Source: Cellvibrionales bacterium UBA1854
GTDB taxonomy: Bacteria > Pseudomonadota > Gammaproteobacteria > Pseudomonadales > Porticoccaceae
Assembly: GCA_002338445.1 (NCBI GenBank)
Contig: DDII01000035.1
Span: 1 to 19,202, forward strand
DNA: 19,202 nucleotides
Reading direction: 5' to 3'
Numbering within the stretch: the first letter of the stretch is position 1; the number at the start of each line of letters is the position of its first letter. A program made the position numbers and the translations under genes. Positions 1 to 8,218 of the stretch are shown piece by piece. The notes under the pieces are model-generated. The model ran no database searches. It was not told where the DNA came from and was given only the letters and a program-made list of their open reading frames with translations.

Positions 1-1440
1 GATATTGGCGCGAATGATATCGCTGGTGTACAGGATATAATATTAGAGTCAGCTGTCACCACCATATTAGATTTTGAAGATTCAGTTGCTACTGTGGATC
101 CATCGGATAAAGTCTTGGTTTATCGTAACTTAGCTGGTTTATTTAAAGGTAAGCTAACAGCGAATGTGCAGCGCGGAAGTCATAAGTTCGAACGCAGATT
201 GGCTGATGATCGTTGTTATTTGAACAGATCGGATCATCCATTAATTTTAAAGGGCAGGGCACTTATGTTCATAAGGAATGTGGGACACCTAATGACGAGT
301 TCGGCAGTGCTCTACGAGGAGGATAAGGAAATTCCTGAGGGTATCTTGGACATATTCATGTCATGTCTAATTGGGATTTACGATCTTAGTGGAAAAGGTC
401 AGCATAAGAATTCTGAGAAGGGTAGTTTATACATCGTTAAACCGAAGATGCATGGTCCTGATGAGGTAAAGTTCACTAATGATTTATTTAATGCAGTTGA
501 AGATTTATTCAAACTCCCAAGGAACACTATTAAGATTGGAATAATGGATGAAGAACGTCGCACTTCTCTCAATCTTAAGGCGTGTATTGAAAAGGTTAAA
601 GATCGGATTGTTTTTATAAATACTGGTTTTCTTGACAGAACAGGCGATGAGATTCATACCAATATGAAAGCTGGTGCATTCGCGTTAAAGAAAGATCTGA
701 AGAGCCGAAGTTGGTTTGAGTCCTATGAGGCACAAAATGTTAGAGTAGGACTAGCCTGCGGATTTAGGCTAAAAGCTCAGATAGGGAAGGGAATGTGGGC
801 CATGCCAGACAATATGAAAGATATGATGATTAGCAAGATTGAACATCCTCGTTCCGGCGCTACGACGGCGTGGGTCCCCTCACCGACGGCAGCGACTCTC
901 CACGCAATACACTATCACTTGATTGACGTCTACAATCAACAGACAGAGGTTTTGGCTGTCAATTCAGACTCTTTTGATGGTATGTTAGAGATTCCTTTGC
1001 TTGGCAAAACTGTTTTGAGCAAAGATCAAATTGCTAACGAACTAAATAATAATGTTCAAAGCATTCTTGGGTATGTAGTGAAATGGATTGACAATGGTGT
1101 TGGATGTTCAAAGGTCCCAGATATCAAGAATGTATCTCTTATGGAGGATAGAGCTACTTTGCGTATATCGAGTCAACACGTTGCTAACTGGTTATACCAC
1201 GGAATCTGTTCGGTTGAGGAAGTAGAGCATGCCCTTCACCGAATGGCAGAGGTGGTTGACCAACAAAATAAGGGGGATCCGACCTATCGACGAATGCTTG
1301 AAAATCCATCCAAAAATTTGGCTTTCATTGCTGCAAGAAACCTTATATTGGAGGGCACCACTCAGCCAAATGGTTATACTGAGCCCACGTTGCATTATTA
1401 CCGAAAGCGCTCAAAATCTCTAGGTCATGGGGGTCTCTAG
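1..1440 (+). CDS. glcB: Malate synthase G, 5'-truncated by window edge
   Basis: This enzyme condenses glyoxylate and acetyl-CoA into malate (glyoxylate shunt and glycolate use) in the cytoplasm. The reading frame is open from base 1, so the GTG at 94 is internal; 479 residues are visible, roughly the C-terminal two-thirds of a protein that is 723 residues in E. coli. Counting from base 1, the family's key residues are present: the glyoxylate-binding Arg92 in FIRNVGHLMT, the Mg ligands Glu184 (GIMDEERR) and Asp212 (GFLDRTGDE), Cys369 in GCSKVPDI, and the catalytic base Asp383 in LMEDRATLRIS. These correspond to E. coli Arg338, Glu427, Asp455, Cys617 and Asp631. The end PNGYTEP is typical of the G isoform. 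The frame shows no break. The next gene, roxA, is convergent and 519 bp away, so glcB ends its transcription unit here. Its upstream partners cannot be seen. Confidence 0.97.
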   Translation, partial: DIGANDIAGVQDIILESAVTTILDFEDSVATVDPSDKVLVYRNLAGLFKGKLTANVQRGSHKFERRLADDRCYLNRSDHPLILKGRALMFIRNVGHLMTSSAVLYEEDKEIPEGILDIFMSCLIGIYDLSGKGQHKNSEKGSLYIVKPKMHGPDEVKFTNDLFNAVEDLFKLPRNTIKIGIMDEERRTSLNLKACIEKVKDRIVFINTGFLDRTGDEIHTNMKAGAFALKKDLKSRSWFESYEAQNVRVGLACGFRLKAQIGKGMWAMPDNMKDMMISKIEHPRSGATTAWVPSPTAATLHAIHYHLIDVYNQQTEVLAVNSDSFDGMLEIPLLGKTVLSKDQIANELNNNVQSILGYVVKWIDNGVGCSKVPDIKNVSLMEDRATLRISSQHVANWLYHGICSVEEVEHALHRMAEVVDQQNKGDPTYRRMLENPSKNLAFIAARNLILEGTTQPNGYTEPTLHYYRKRSKSLGHGGL

Positions 1441-1959
1441 CTTTACAATTATTAAAAAAGGTCATGTTATAAGTTCAACTAAGAGCGAAGAATGCCGAAC
1501 TTGACAATGTTTAAATTTCGATGGGCTTGCCTTTTTTTCGTTACATGTTACTAGTTCTTTTACACGTGTCGGGGATAATTCTCGGATCAAAATGCTGGTT
1601 TTAACTTCCGAGTATTGTCTAATTAACCTGGTAGATTGTGGGTGCAACAGGGAATAGTTATACCTTACATTAAAAAAATTTTTAGCGTGAAAAAGCGGCT
1701 AGTAAAAGATCGTTATTAATGGTTAGGTGGGAAATTTGGATGAAATATCCAAAAAGCTGACAATGGAATTAAATCGTTGACACCTTGTTCTGCAGGAACG
1801 TGTGTCATGAGAGTAGTTCGATAAACTTGCACCCTTCATTTATCGATCTTTTATTAAATCCAGTTGTCTTACTCACTTGGTCCTTCGTTAGCTTATCGTT
1901 TCCTCAAAACATGTCGTTAAGTTAAAATCCGCTGACATTTTAAATTTTTAAGACATAAT
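1441..1959. other. 519-bp gap between convergent glcB and roxA
   Basis: This AT-rich gap holds no intact gene, tRNA or CRISPR that I can support. I see no clear rho-independent terminator for either flanking gene: the only GC stem before a T run, near 1525-1540, has 3-bp arms and a 2-nt loop. On the minus strand, directly after the roxA stop, lies a protein-like stretch (1808-1903) with stop codons on both sides that may be the decayed C-terminal domain of roxA; it is listed separately. The rest looks like non-coding or decayed sequence. Confidence 0.6.
1808..1903 (-). pseudogene. Possible remnant of the RoxA C-terminal domain
   Basis: Reading leftward, 32 codons are open between a TGA and a TGA. 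They begin GNDKLTKDQV and end GCKFIELLS. The stretch starts about 57 nt past the roxA stop. A neighbouring frame just before it reads DFNLTTCF. The pattern (a polar helix with LT.DQ, then a hydrophobic FIELL near the end) resembles the last helices of E. coli RoxA (NIALTAENF, then LAALVNSGYWFF). The resemblance is judged by eye and could be chance in AT-rich DNA. If real, roxA lost its winged-helix tail through a frameshift and stop codons. Confidence 0.25.
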
Positions 1960-2949
1960 CTAATTGCTGGCCTCGCGATCATGAAGTATCTCAGCGTTGC
2001 AGTAAGTCCGGGTCACATATTCAGTGCTTTTACCATCGAATGCCATCGGAATTTTAATTTTTGCCTTTCGCTTCTCCTTCGTTAGTTCCGTTAAATGTGG
2101 ATACTTTGGTTGTGTCATAAACTGTGCAAACCAGTTCGAAAGTAGCCTATCGTCGTTCAAAACTGAAAGAAGCAAGGTTTTCAATTCCAATATATAATTT
2201 AGCTGAATTTCATCGGCATCTTCGGGAGGCGTAAGCGGAGGATCTCTGAGATATTTTGGCTCACCCCTCGCAATAATTTCTGTTGCCAAATCATCGAGCA
2301 TTTCACCCAACGAAGGTGCTCTGTAACCAACTGAGAAGGTTATGCAATGGTCAAGAGCAACGCCGTTATGCGCCCACCGTGGGGGCAGATACAACATATC
2401 TCCCTCATCTAAGATCCATTCTTGTTCCGGTCGAAAATCGGCGAGAATTTTCAGATCTGAATGACCCCGCAGTGCAACATTTGGCTCGCACTCTCCTGCC
2501 CCTATTTGCCAATGTCTTCGACCTTTTCCCTGTAATAAAAACACATCGTAATCGTCGAAGTGGGGTCCGACCCCGCCCCCTTTGCAAGCATAGCTTACCA
2601 TTACATCGTCAATCCGCCATCTCGGTAAAAAGTGAAACTCGTCAAGCATTGCGTGCACTTCCGGCACCCATAAATTTACGGCTTGTACAAGGAGTGTCCA
2701 TCGATTGTTAGGAAGGTGATTGAAGCGGTTTGCTAAAAATGGTCCATATTCTACAACGTGATTGGGTCCAATAACCAACCGGGACTCAACCTCATTCTCC
2801 AAAGATAAACCCGCTAAATCGTCGCCATCAATCGGAGATTTAAAATCTTTCCATGCCCTGCGGATTAGCAACGGTCTCTTTTGCCAATAATCCCGAAGAA
2901 ATCTTTTCGCTGACATATTACCTAGGAGATTTAGAGCCTGATTCGACAT
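1960..2949 (-). CDS. roxA: Ribosomal protein L16 arginine 3-hydroxylase (JmjC oxygenase)
   Basis: RoxA (YcfD) is an Fe(II)/2-oxoglutarate oxygenase of the JmjC/cupin type. In E. coli it hydroxylates Arg81 of ribosomal protein L16. The metal triad is visible: His130 and Asp132 in GPHFDDYDVF, and His194 in PPRWAHNG. The N-terminal WQKRPLLIRRA and the family stretches RWTLLVQAVN, WRIDDVMVSY and FSVGYRAPS match E. coli closely. Length is 329 residues against 373 in E. coli. The catalytic domain and dimerisation region are complete, but the C-terminal winged-helix domain is missing or unrecognisable after about residue 282. The start lies 16 bp after purB, with no clear Shine-Dalgarno, so it is probably translated from a purB-roxA transcript. 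Function is confident for the catalytic core; whether the shortened protein still acts on L16 is uncertain. Confidence 0.92.
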   Translation of the reverse strand: MSNQALNLLGNMSAKRFLRDYWQKRPLLIRRAWKDFKSPIDGDDLAGLSLENEVESRLVIGPNHVVEYGPFLANRFNHLPNNRWTLLVQAVNLWVPEVHAMLDEFHFLPRWRIDDVMVSYACKGGGVGPHFDDYDVFLLQGKGRRHWQIGAGECEPNVALRGHSDLKILADFRPEQEWILDEGDMLYLPPRWAHNGVALDHCITFSVGYRAPSLGEMLDDLATEIIARGEPKYLRDPPLTPPEDADEIQLNYILELKTLLLSVLNDDRLLSNWFAQFMTQPKYPHLTELTKEKRKAKIKIPMAFDGKSTEYVTRTYCNAEILHDREASN

Positions 2950-2965
2950 TTAGTGATACTTGATG

Positions 2966-4372
2966 CTATTTAGAAGATTCATTTGCTTTAATTCGTTTAA
3001 TTATTTTAATTGTTTGACGTTCTGCATTTCCTACATAGTTATGAGGAGTAAGTTGTTTGATTAATTTCTTGGCATCCTCGGGAAGATTCAGTTCATCAAT
3101 AAACTCTTTTAGTGTTGTTTGGTCGACTTTACAGCCCCGAGTGAGCAATTTGAGTTTTTCATAAGGTTCCGAAATTCCATGGCGACGCATAACCATCTGA
3201 ACTGGCTCAGCAAGCACCTGCCAATTTGCATCTAAATCTGCTGAGAGCCGCGTAACATCAAGGTCTAGTTTACTCAGGCCCTTAATAATTGATTGATATG
3301 AAATAGTTGAGTATCCGAAACCAACACCAATGTTCCTAAGGACTGTTGAATCGGAAAGGTCCCGTTGCATTCGAGAGATCGGTAATTTAGATGCTAGATG
3401 CTTTAGAATAGCGTTAGCAAGACCCAAATTACCCTCTGCATTTTCGAAATCGATTGGATTCACTTTGTGCGGCATTGTGGACGAACCAATTTCGCCAGCT
3501 ACAATTTTTTGCTTGAAATATCCTAGGCTAATATACCCCCAAATATCTTGACAAAAATCTATTAATATTGTGTTTGCGCGCGCTAGTGAGTCAAACAATT
3601 CCGCCATGTAGTCATGTGGCTCGATTTGAGTTGTATGTGGGTTAGAATTTAAGCCTAAGTCGCTAATAAACTTGTCTGCCTCATCCTCCCAATTAACCTC
3701 CGGGTAAGTCGCAATGTGAGCATTATAGTTTCCTACTGCACCATTCATTTTGCCGAGAAGTATGATCGAATTTATACGAGATATCTGGACGTCGAGGCGA
3801 TAAGCAACATTAGCTATTTCTTTGCCCACTGTCGTCGGAGAGGCCGGTTGGCCATGAGTCCGAGATAGCATAGGTGTACCAGCATGTTGCTCAGCTAAAG
3901 TTAGCAATTTATTAGTTATGTCTCGGAGCTCCGGAATGACTATAATTTCTCTAGCATCCCTCAGAAGTAGGGCATACGCAAGATTATTGATATCCTCAGA
4001 TGTGCAGCAAAAGTGAATAAACTCTGAGACACTCTTTTGATAAGTAACCGATTCTAAAAATTCTTTTAGAAGATATTCGACGGCTTTAATGTCATGATTA
4101 GTAGTACTCTCTATTTCTTTAATTTTTTCAGCATCTTTTAATAAAAAGTTTTCTATGAAACGTTTTAATTTACCCTGATTCCTCTCTGAAACTCCTTTTA
4201 ACTCGGATATTGATTCAATCTTTGCGAGATGTAAAAACCAAAGAACCTCTACTTTAACCCTATAACGCATCAAAGCAAATTCACTACATATTTCTCGAAG
4301 GTGCTCTGTTTTACTAGCGTAACGACCGTCTAAAGGCGTAACAGCGGACAGTGGTGACAATTTTATTTTCAT
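2966..4372 (-). CDS. purB: Adenylosuccinate lyase
   Basis: PurB splits SAICAR to AICAR and adenylosuccinate to AMP, each time releasing fumarate; it acts twice in purine synthesis as a cytoplasmic homotetramer. The 468-residue protein (E. coli 456) starts with the typical LSPLSAVTPLDGRY. It carries His173 in SRTHGQPASP (E. coli His171) and the flexible signature loop GSSTMPHKVNPIDFENAEGN at 296-315, in which Ser297 matches E. coli Ser295. HNYVGNA near the C-terminus matches the family's TPANYIG. The extra length is a short basic tail (IKRIKANESSK). It is followed by roxA at 16 bp. mnmA lies 117 bp upstream; hflD, which separates these two genes in E. coli, is absent. A well-spaced promoter at 4406-4434 suggests purB can be transcribed apart from mnmA. 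Confidence 0.97.
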   Translation of the reverse strand: MKIKLSPLSAVTPLDGRYASKTEHLREICSEFALMRYRVKVEVLWFLHLAKIESISELKGVSERNQGKLKRFIENFLLKDAEKIKEIESTTNHDIKAVEYLLKEFLESVTYQKSVSEFIHFCCTSEDINNLAYALLLRDAREIIVIPELRDITNKLLTLAEQHAGTPMLSRTHGQPASPTTVGKEIANVAYRLDVQISRINSIILLGKMNGAVGNYNAHIATYPEVNWEDEADKFISDLGLNSNPHTTQIEPHDYMAELFDSLARANTILIDFCQDIWGYISLGYFKQKIVAGEIGSSTMPHKVNPIDFENAEGNLGLANAILKHLASKLPISRMQRDLSDSTVLRNIGVGFGYSTISYQSIIKGLSKLDLDVTRLSADLDANWQVLAEPVQMVMRRHGISEPYEKLKLLTRGCKVDQTTLKEFIDELNLPEDAKKLIKQLTPHNYVGNAERQTIKIIKRIKANESSK

Positions 4373-4405
4373 ATCAATTCCGCTCAGGTATGGAGATAAA
4401 TTGAG

Positions 4406-4434
4406 ATAATAGATAATCGACAGTGCCTTTACAA
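4406..4434 (-). promoter_or_regulatory. Predicted sigma70 promoter for purB-roxA
   Basis: On the minus strand, TTGTAA (4434-4429) and TATTAT (4411-4406) are separated by exactly 17 bp, in the mnmA-purB gap. Transcription would begin near 4399, leaving a leader of about 27 nt before the purB ATG at 4372. Only a weak ribosome binding site (around GAGCGGA) lies before the start. No PurR-type operator was recognised over it. Confidence 0.5.
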
Positions 4435-4489
4435 AAGTTCGTGGTTTTCCGCATCCCTACAATCAGCACGTATCGGTGCAATTAACATG

Positions 4490-5572
4490 TTACCTACACA
4501 CTTCACTAATAATGCCTCCGCCCATGCAACGCTGCCCCTCATAAAAAACAACCGATTGCCCAGGAGTCAGAGCGCGTTGGGGTTGATCAAAAATTACCAC
4601 GCAAGACTCATCCCCAGTAAGTTTAATACGACAATTTTGGTCAGCTTGCCGGTACCGGCTTTTCGCGTTACATCTAAACGAGGATTGAGGGGGAATACCA
4701 TTAATCCAGTGGAGGTTGTCAGCCCTCAAATAAGTGGAATACAACCGAGGATGATGATTTCCTTGACCAATGATCAAGGTATTTGTTTCAACAATTTTCT
4801 CTAGCGTATACCATGCGCCACAGCCAGCATTTCTGAGACCCCCTATCCCAAGACCTTGTCGTTGTCCCAACGTAAAATACATCAGACCCTGATGCTCTCC
4901 TACTTTCTTCCCCTCATCAGTCACAATAGCCCCTTTTTTGTCGGGGAAGTATTTAGACAAAAAATCTGAGAACCTGCGCTCTCCTATAAAACAGATACCA
5001 GTGCTATCTTTCTTCTTAGCGTTATCGAAGTCGTTGTCCTCGGCAATTTGCCTAACTTCCCTTTTGGTAAGTGACCCAAGGGGAAATATAGCTTTCGAAA
5101 GAGCAGATTCTGGAACTGCGTAAAGGAAGTAGCTCTGATCTTTATCCACGTCTATTCCCTTAAGCAAGCTACTATGCCCATTTTCTGAACAACGCCGACA
5201 GTAGTGTCCGGTTGCAATATAATCGGCACCCAGGCTCTGAGCATACTCAAGAAATACTTTGAACTTAATTTCCTTGTTGCAAAGTATATCGGGATTTGGC
5301 GTACGTCCCTCTGCATATTCACTCAAAAATGTAGAAAAAACATTGTCCCAATACTCTACTGAAAAATTAGCAACACTGAGATTGATATTAATTCGATCAC
5401 AAATTTTCATTGCATCATCGAGATCTTGATTGGCAGTACAAAAGTCCGTTCCATCATCTTCTTCCCAATTTTTCATAAACAGACCCTCTACCTCGAAGCC
5501 CTGTTTCTTTAATAACAAAGCCGCAACTGATGAGTCCACTCCACCAGACATACCTATGATGACTTTTGCCAT
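4490..5572 (-). CDS. mnmA: tRNA-specific 2-thiouridylase
   Basis: MnmA activates U34 of tRNA-Lys, -Glu and -Gln with ATP and inserts sulfur delivered by the TusBCDE relay, forming the 2-thio group of mnm5s2U. The PP-loop SGGVDSS is at residues 9-15. The two catalytic cysteines are both present: Cys98 in TPNPDILCNKEIKF and Cys194 in DSTGICFIGERRF, matching Cys102 and Cys199 in E. coli. Also typical are ATGHYCR (121-126), LGQRQGLGIGG (235-245) and the C-terminal beta-barrel part with RYRQ and GQ.VVFY. Length is 360 residues against 368, so it is complete. It starts 41 bp after nudJ on the same strand, as in E. coli, and is probably co-transcribed with it. hflD, its usual downstream partner, is missing. 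Confidence 0.97.
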   Translation of the reverse strand: MAKVIIGMSGGVDSSVAALLLKKQGFEVEGLFMKNWEEDDGTDFCTANQDLDDAMKICDRININLSVANFSVEYWDNVFSTFLSEYAEGRTPNPDILCNKEIKFKVFLEYAQSLGADYIATGHYCRRCSENGHSSLLKGIDVDKDQSYFLYAVPESALSKAIFPLGSLTKREVRQIAEDNDFDNAKKKDSTGICFIGERRFSDFLSKYFPDKKGAIVTDEGKKVGEHQGLMYFTLGQRQGLGIGGLRNAGCGAWYTLEKIVETNTLIIGQGNHHPRLYSTYLRADNLHWINGIPPQSSFRCNAKSRYRQADQNCRIKLTGDESCVVIFDQPQRALTPGQSVVFYEGQRCMGGGIISEVCR

Positions 5573-5613
5573 AATTACTCAATACTTCGACATTTTTAGT
5601 TCTTCTGGTGGCA

Positions 5614-6063
5614 TTATAAGTGGTTCATAAATAGTTCCAAAGGAAATATCGTGTTTTGCCTATGTCTTTTAATCGCCATTAAAACCATTGGATTGCGTAA
5701 AAACATTTGGCGAGCCTCTATTTCTTCAAAAGATAGCCAAATTACTCGAACAATATCGCTATCGATCTTAGCTTTTAAATCTTGCTGAATTGGTTTTGCA
5801 CTGAAGTTTGCCCTGTAATATGTTACTCCAGTTTCCATTATAAAATGTTGGGAAAAGCCCAAAAAACCATCCGGTTTGACGTGCCAGCCAGTTTCTTCGT
5901 ATGTTTCTCTTATGGCTGCTTGGAGCATATCCTCTCCGGCCTCAACATGGCCCGCTGGTTGATTTATCACAGTGTTTCCAGAGTCGATTTCCTCAACCAT
6001 GAGGTAGGATTTATTCCTCTCAACTACACTTGCAACGGTCAAGCGCACACTACTGCGAGTCAT
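5614..6063 (-). CDS. nudJ: Nudix phosphatase NudJ
   Basis: NudJ-type Nudix hydrolases remove phosphate from nucleoside di- and triphosphates and from the thiamine precursor HMP-PP. The full Nudix box is present at residues 38-60: Gly38, Glu44, then REtyEEtGW with Arg52, Glu53, Glu56, Glu57 and Gly59. NQPAGHVEAGE before it, and SDIVRVIWLSFEEIEA and FPLELF after it, match E. coli NudJ rather than other Nudix families. Length is 149 residues against 153. The start at 6063 is preceded by an AGGCGA-like site about 6 nt away. It heads a leftward nudJ-mnmA unit. A gap of 700 bp separates it from divergent icd. Confidence 0.92.
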   Translation of the reverse strand: MTRSSVRLTVASVVERNKSYLMVEEIDSGNTVINQPAGHVEAGEDMLQAAIRETYEETGWHVKPDGFLGFSQHFIMETGVTYYRANFSAKPIQQDLKAKIDSDIVRVIWLSFEEIEARQMFLRNPMVLMAIKRHRQNTIFPLELFMNHL

Positions 6064-6451
6064 ATATTTCGCCTTTTTTCATCTGCATATATCAAGTAAG
6101 CTGGTAAATTTGTATTTGTGACTTTAAAAGTTCCTGATGCAATATCCTGCAAGTTACATGAACCTGGTGTCGTTCAGTTGAACTAAATAGCTGTTAATCT
6201 GTTGCTTACGGTCACTTTTCTCACTCGGCGGTTACAACTTCAATCAATAGTAATATTAATCCAAGAAGATGAAGTTTAATTCCTCATTTTAACATACATC
6301 GTTCTATCCCATAAACTAGTAGCTTCAGGTGTGTGGGCTGAAATTATTTTGTGAGCCTATCCTTTAGACTTAAGGTTAGATTCATTCTCCTAATTACCAT
6401 ACGAAGGATTAAGCTCTCCACCTGAATGCAATAAGTATTTTGCAATGCAAA

Positions 6452-6589
6452 TCAAGATTGTAAAACCTGTATGACTTCTTTTAATAGTTCTTGAGCAATA
6501 CTAATCCCTCGTAATTTGAGAGCAGCTGACCTACCGAGTATACATTTGGACTGCTCATCTAATTTGCCAAGAAAGTTCGACCTTGATAC
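6452..6589 (-). pseudogene. Unidentified protein-like remnant
   Basis: The minus strand is open for 45 codons between TAA and TGA. The translation reads like the C-terminal end of a real protein: FLGKLDEQSKCILGRSAAL followed by an amphipathic helix, KLRGISIAQELLKEVIQVLQ. There is no good start codon. An adjacent frame upstream gives a second plausible segment (FFDALFEVTRVPYQFSKYQG), as would be expected if a frameshift split one gene. I do not recognise the family, and it does not look like RluE. It may be chance. Confidence 0.25.
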
Positions 6590-6705
6590 TTAGAAAATTG
6601 ATATGGCACTCTGGTAACCTCAAATAAAGCATCAAAAAATTTCTATCCTGTCCTCTAACCATAAGTTTTGCTCCACTACAATGCTTCCCTTTAAAGAAAA
6701 CGTGT

Positions 6706-6711
6706 TATTAT
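6706..6711 (+). promoter_or_regulatory. Possible -10 element for icd
   Basis: TATTAT lies 53 nt before the icd start codon, which would give a leader of about 45 nt ending in a strong Shine-Dalgarno (GAGGAG, 6754-6759). No good -35 hexamer is seen at the right spacing, so the call is weak. Confidence 0.3.
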
Positions 6712-6763
6712 AGAAGCAGTCCATAAAAAAATAACTGCATAATAATTAGTAAAGAGGAGAAGT

Positions 6764-8017
6764 ATGGCTTATAAAAGAATACGTGTTCCAGATTCGGGGA
6801 AAATAATTAGTGTAAACGAAGACTTATCACTGAATGTGCCCTCTAAGCCTATTATTCCTTATATTGAAGGGGACGGAATCGGTATTGATATAACGCCAGT
6901 TATGATAAAAGTCATTGATGCCGCCGTCTTCAAGGCCTATGAGAACAAGAAATGTATATCGTGGATGGAAGTATTCTGTGGTGAAAAAGCTGCAGAGTTA
7001 TATGAAGGTGATTGGTTTCCTGGAGAAACTCTGGAAGCTTTAAAGGAATTTTGTGTTTCAATAAAAGGACCACTCACAACTCCGGTTGGCGGCGGCTTCA
7101 GATCACTCAATGTTGCGCTGCGTCAAGAATTGGACCTCTACGTCTGTCAAAGGCCGGTGCGTTGGTTTTCAGGTGTTCCATCTCCGGTGAAAGAGCCTTA
7201 CAAAGTCGATATGTGTATTTTTCGCGAAAACTCAGAAGATATCTATGCTGGAGTAGAATGGAGTGCTGGCAGTGGTGGCGCAGACAAAATCATCCGATTT
7301 CTCAAAGATGAGATGAACGTAAATAAAATCCGTTTTGAAAATAATTGCGGAATCGGAATCAAACCAGTGTCTGAGGAAGGTTCTAAGCGGTTGATAAGCA
7401 GAGCGATCCAGTATGCCATAGATCAAAACAAGCCTTCTGTAACCTTGGTACATAAGGGAAATATAATGAAATTTACTGAGGGAGCATTCTGCGATTGGGG
7501 TTATGAGCTATCTCGAACCGAGTTCGGCGGCGTCCCACTAGACGGCGGTCCTTGGCACACGATACGGAACCCTAATACAGGCGAGGATATTGTAATAAAG
7601 GATGTCATAGCGGACGCAATGCTTCAGCAAATCATTCTGCGGCCAAGTGAGTATAGTGTTATTGCAACGATGAATCTCAATGGTGATTACATCTCCGATG
7701 CGTTAGCCGCACAGGTGGGTGGTATTGGTATTGCTCCCGGAGCAAACCTGTCAGATAAAATCGCAATTTTCGAGGCCACTCACGGAACGGCTCCAAAGTA
7801 TGCTGGATTGGACAAGGTAAATCCAGGCTCATTGATACTCTCAGCGGAAATGATGTTACGGCATCTTGGCTGGGACTTGGCAGCGGACCTTGTTGTAAAA
7901 GGTATAGAGGGTGCTATATCTAGAAAGAAGGTCACCTACGATTTCCATAGACTTATGGAAAACGCCGAATTATTATCGTGTTCACAATTCGGGGATGCAA
8001 TTATAGAGCATATGTGA
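6764..8017 (+). CDS. icd: Isocitrate dehydrogenase, NADP-dependent
   Basis: Icd oxidises and decarboxylates isocitrate to 2-oxoglutarate in the TCA cycle, making NADPH. At 417 residues it aligns almost throughout with E. coli Icd (416). Substrate residues are Ser114, Arg120, Arg130, Arg154, Tyr161 and Lys231; metal ligands are Asp284, Asp308 and Asp312. NADP preference is indicated by Lys345 and Tyr346 in GTAPKYAG and by Tyr392 and Arg396. Ser114 in GGGFRSLNVALRQ corresponds to E. coli Ser113, the residue phosphorylated by AceK to divert carbon into the glyoxylate shunt. AceK itself is not in the window. The start is supported by GAGGAG 4 nt upstream. It is divergent from nudJ and lies upstream of clpS, an order also found in Pseudomonas, where cspD sits between. 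Confidence 0.98.
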   Translation: MAYKRIRVPDSGKIISVNEDLSLNVPSKPIIPYIEGDGIGIDITPVMIKVIDAAVFKAYENKKCISWMEVFCGEKAAELYEGDWFPGETLEALKEFCVSIKGPLTTPVGGGFRSLNVALRQELDLYVCQRPVRWFSGVPSPVKEPYKVDMCIFRENSEDIYAGVEWSAGSGGADKIIRFLKDEMNVNKIRFENNCGIGIKPVSEEGSKRLISRAIQYAIDQNKPSVTLVHKGNIMKFTEGAFCDWGYELSRTEFGGVPLDGGPWHTIRNPNTGEDIVIKDVIADAMLQQIILRPSEYSVIATMNLNGDYISDALAAQVGGIGIAPGANLSDKIAIFEATHGTAPKYAGLDKVNPGSLILSAEMMLRHLGWDLAADLVVKGIEGAISRKKVTYDFHRLMENAELLSCSQFGDAIIEHM

Positions 8018-8092
8018 TGTTGCAAATTATTAACCCCTCAATCGGCAATAAGTTGTTAAAGGATAGTAAGTGATTCTTTACAAATCTGATGT

Positions 8093-8129
8093 TTGAACAA
8101 TAATGCTTGATTGTAAAGGCAATGTTCAA
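8093..8129. repeat. 7-bp inverted repeat in the icd-clpS gap
   Basis: TTGAACA (8093-8099) and TGTTCAA (8123-8129) are perfect inverted copies. A second, mutually exclusive pairing, ACAAT (8097-8101) with ATTGT (8110-8114), overlaps the left arm. No T run follows, so it is not a clear terminator of icd. It could be an operator or a weak RNA structure. The surrounding 165-bp gap has no gene and no room for cspD. Confidence 0.35.
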
Positions 8130-8193
8130 TAATAATTTTGTTGTCTTTGGTCTATAACCTCCACATAGCGCGTAATTGAATTGTGTTTAGCGT

Positions 8194-8199
8194 TATAAT
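8194..8199 (+). promoter_or_regulatory. Consensus -10 box for clpS-clpA
   Basis: A perfect TATAAT lies 19 nt before the clpS ATG at 8219. Transcription from it would begin near 8206 and leave a leader of only about 13 nt, which still includes the GGGAG ribosome binding site. No good -35 hexamer is present 16-18 bp upstream, so activity is uncertain. If used, it excludes the upstream GTG at 8183 as a start. Confidence 0.4.
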
Positions 8200-8218
8200 T
8201 TTGCTTGGGAGTGCTAAC

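Larger units (their letters stand above)
6064..6763. other. 700-bp gap between divergent nudJ and icd
   Basis: No intact gene is visible in either direction. The right end contains the icd leader and probable promoter. In E. coli this interval holds rluE (23S rRNA pseudouridine synthase, 217 residues), on the same strand as nudJ. The gap is about the size of that gene, but I could not recognise RluE motifs in any minus-strand frame. One 45-codon protein-like fragment is listed separately (6452-6589). The rest has frequent stops in all frames, and no tRNA signature is present. Confidence 0.6.

Noticed and set aside
1703..1853. A 10-bp inverted repeat (TAAAAGATCG / CGATCTTTTA) with arms 131 bp apart in the glcB-roxA gap
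   Set aside because: In AT-rich sequence of this length a 10-bp pair is not rare enough, and the arms are too far apart for a terminator; no flanking genes suggest an element.
2283..2711. Plus-strand open frame of 142 codons inside roxA, and similar long frames opposite purB, clpA, trxB and the recombinase gene
   Set aside because: They lie fully within well-identified genes on the other strand, have no ribosome binding sites, and their translations are low-complexity shadows of the real coding strand.
8183..8218. GTG start for clpS at 8183
   Set aside because: No Shine-Dalgarno at that start, a TATAAT box lies downstream of it, and the ATG at 8219 has a well-spaced GGGAG.
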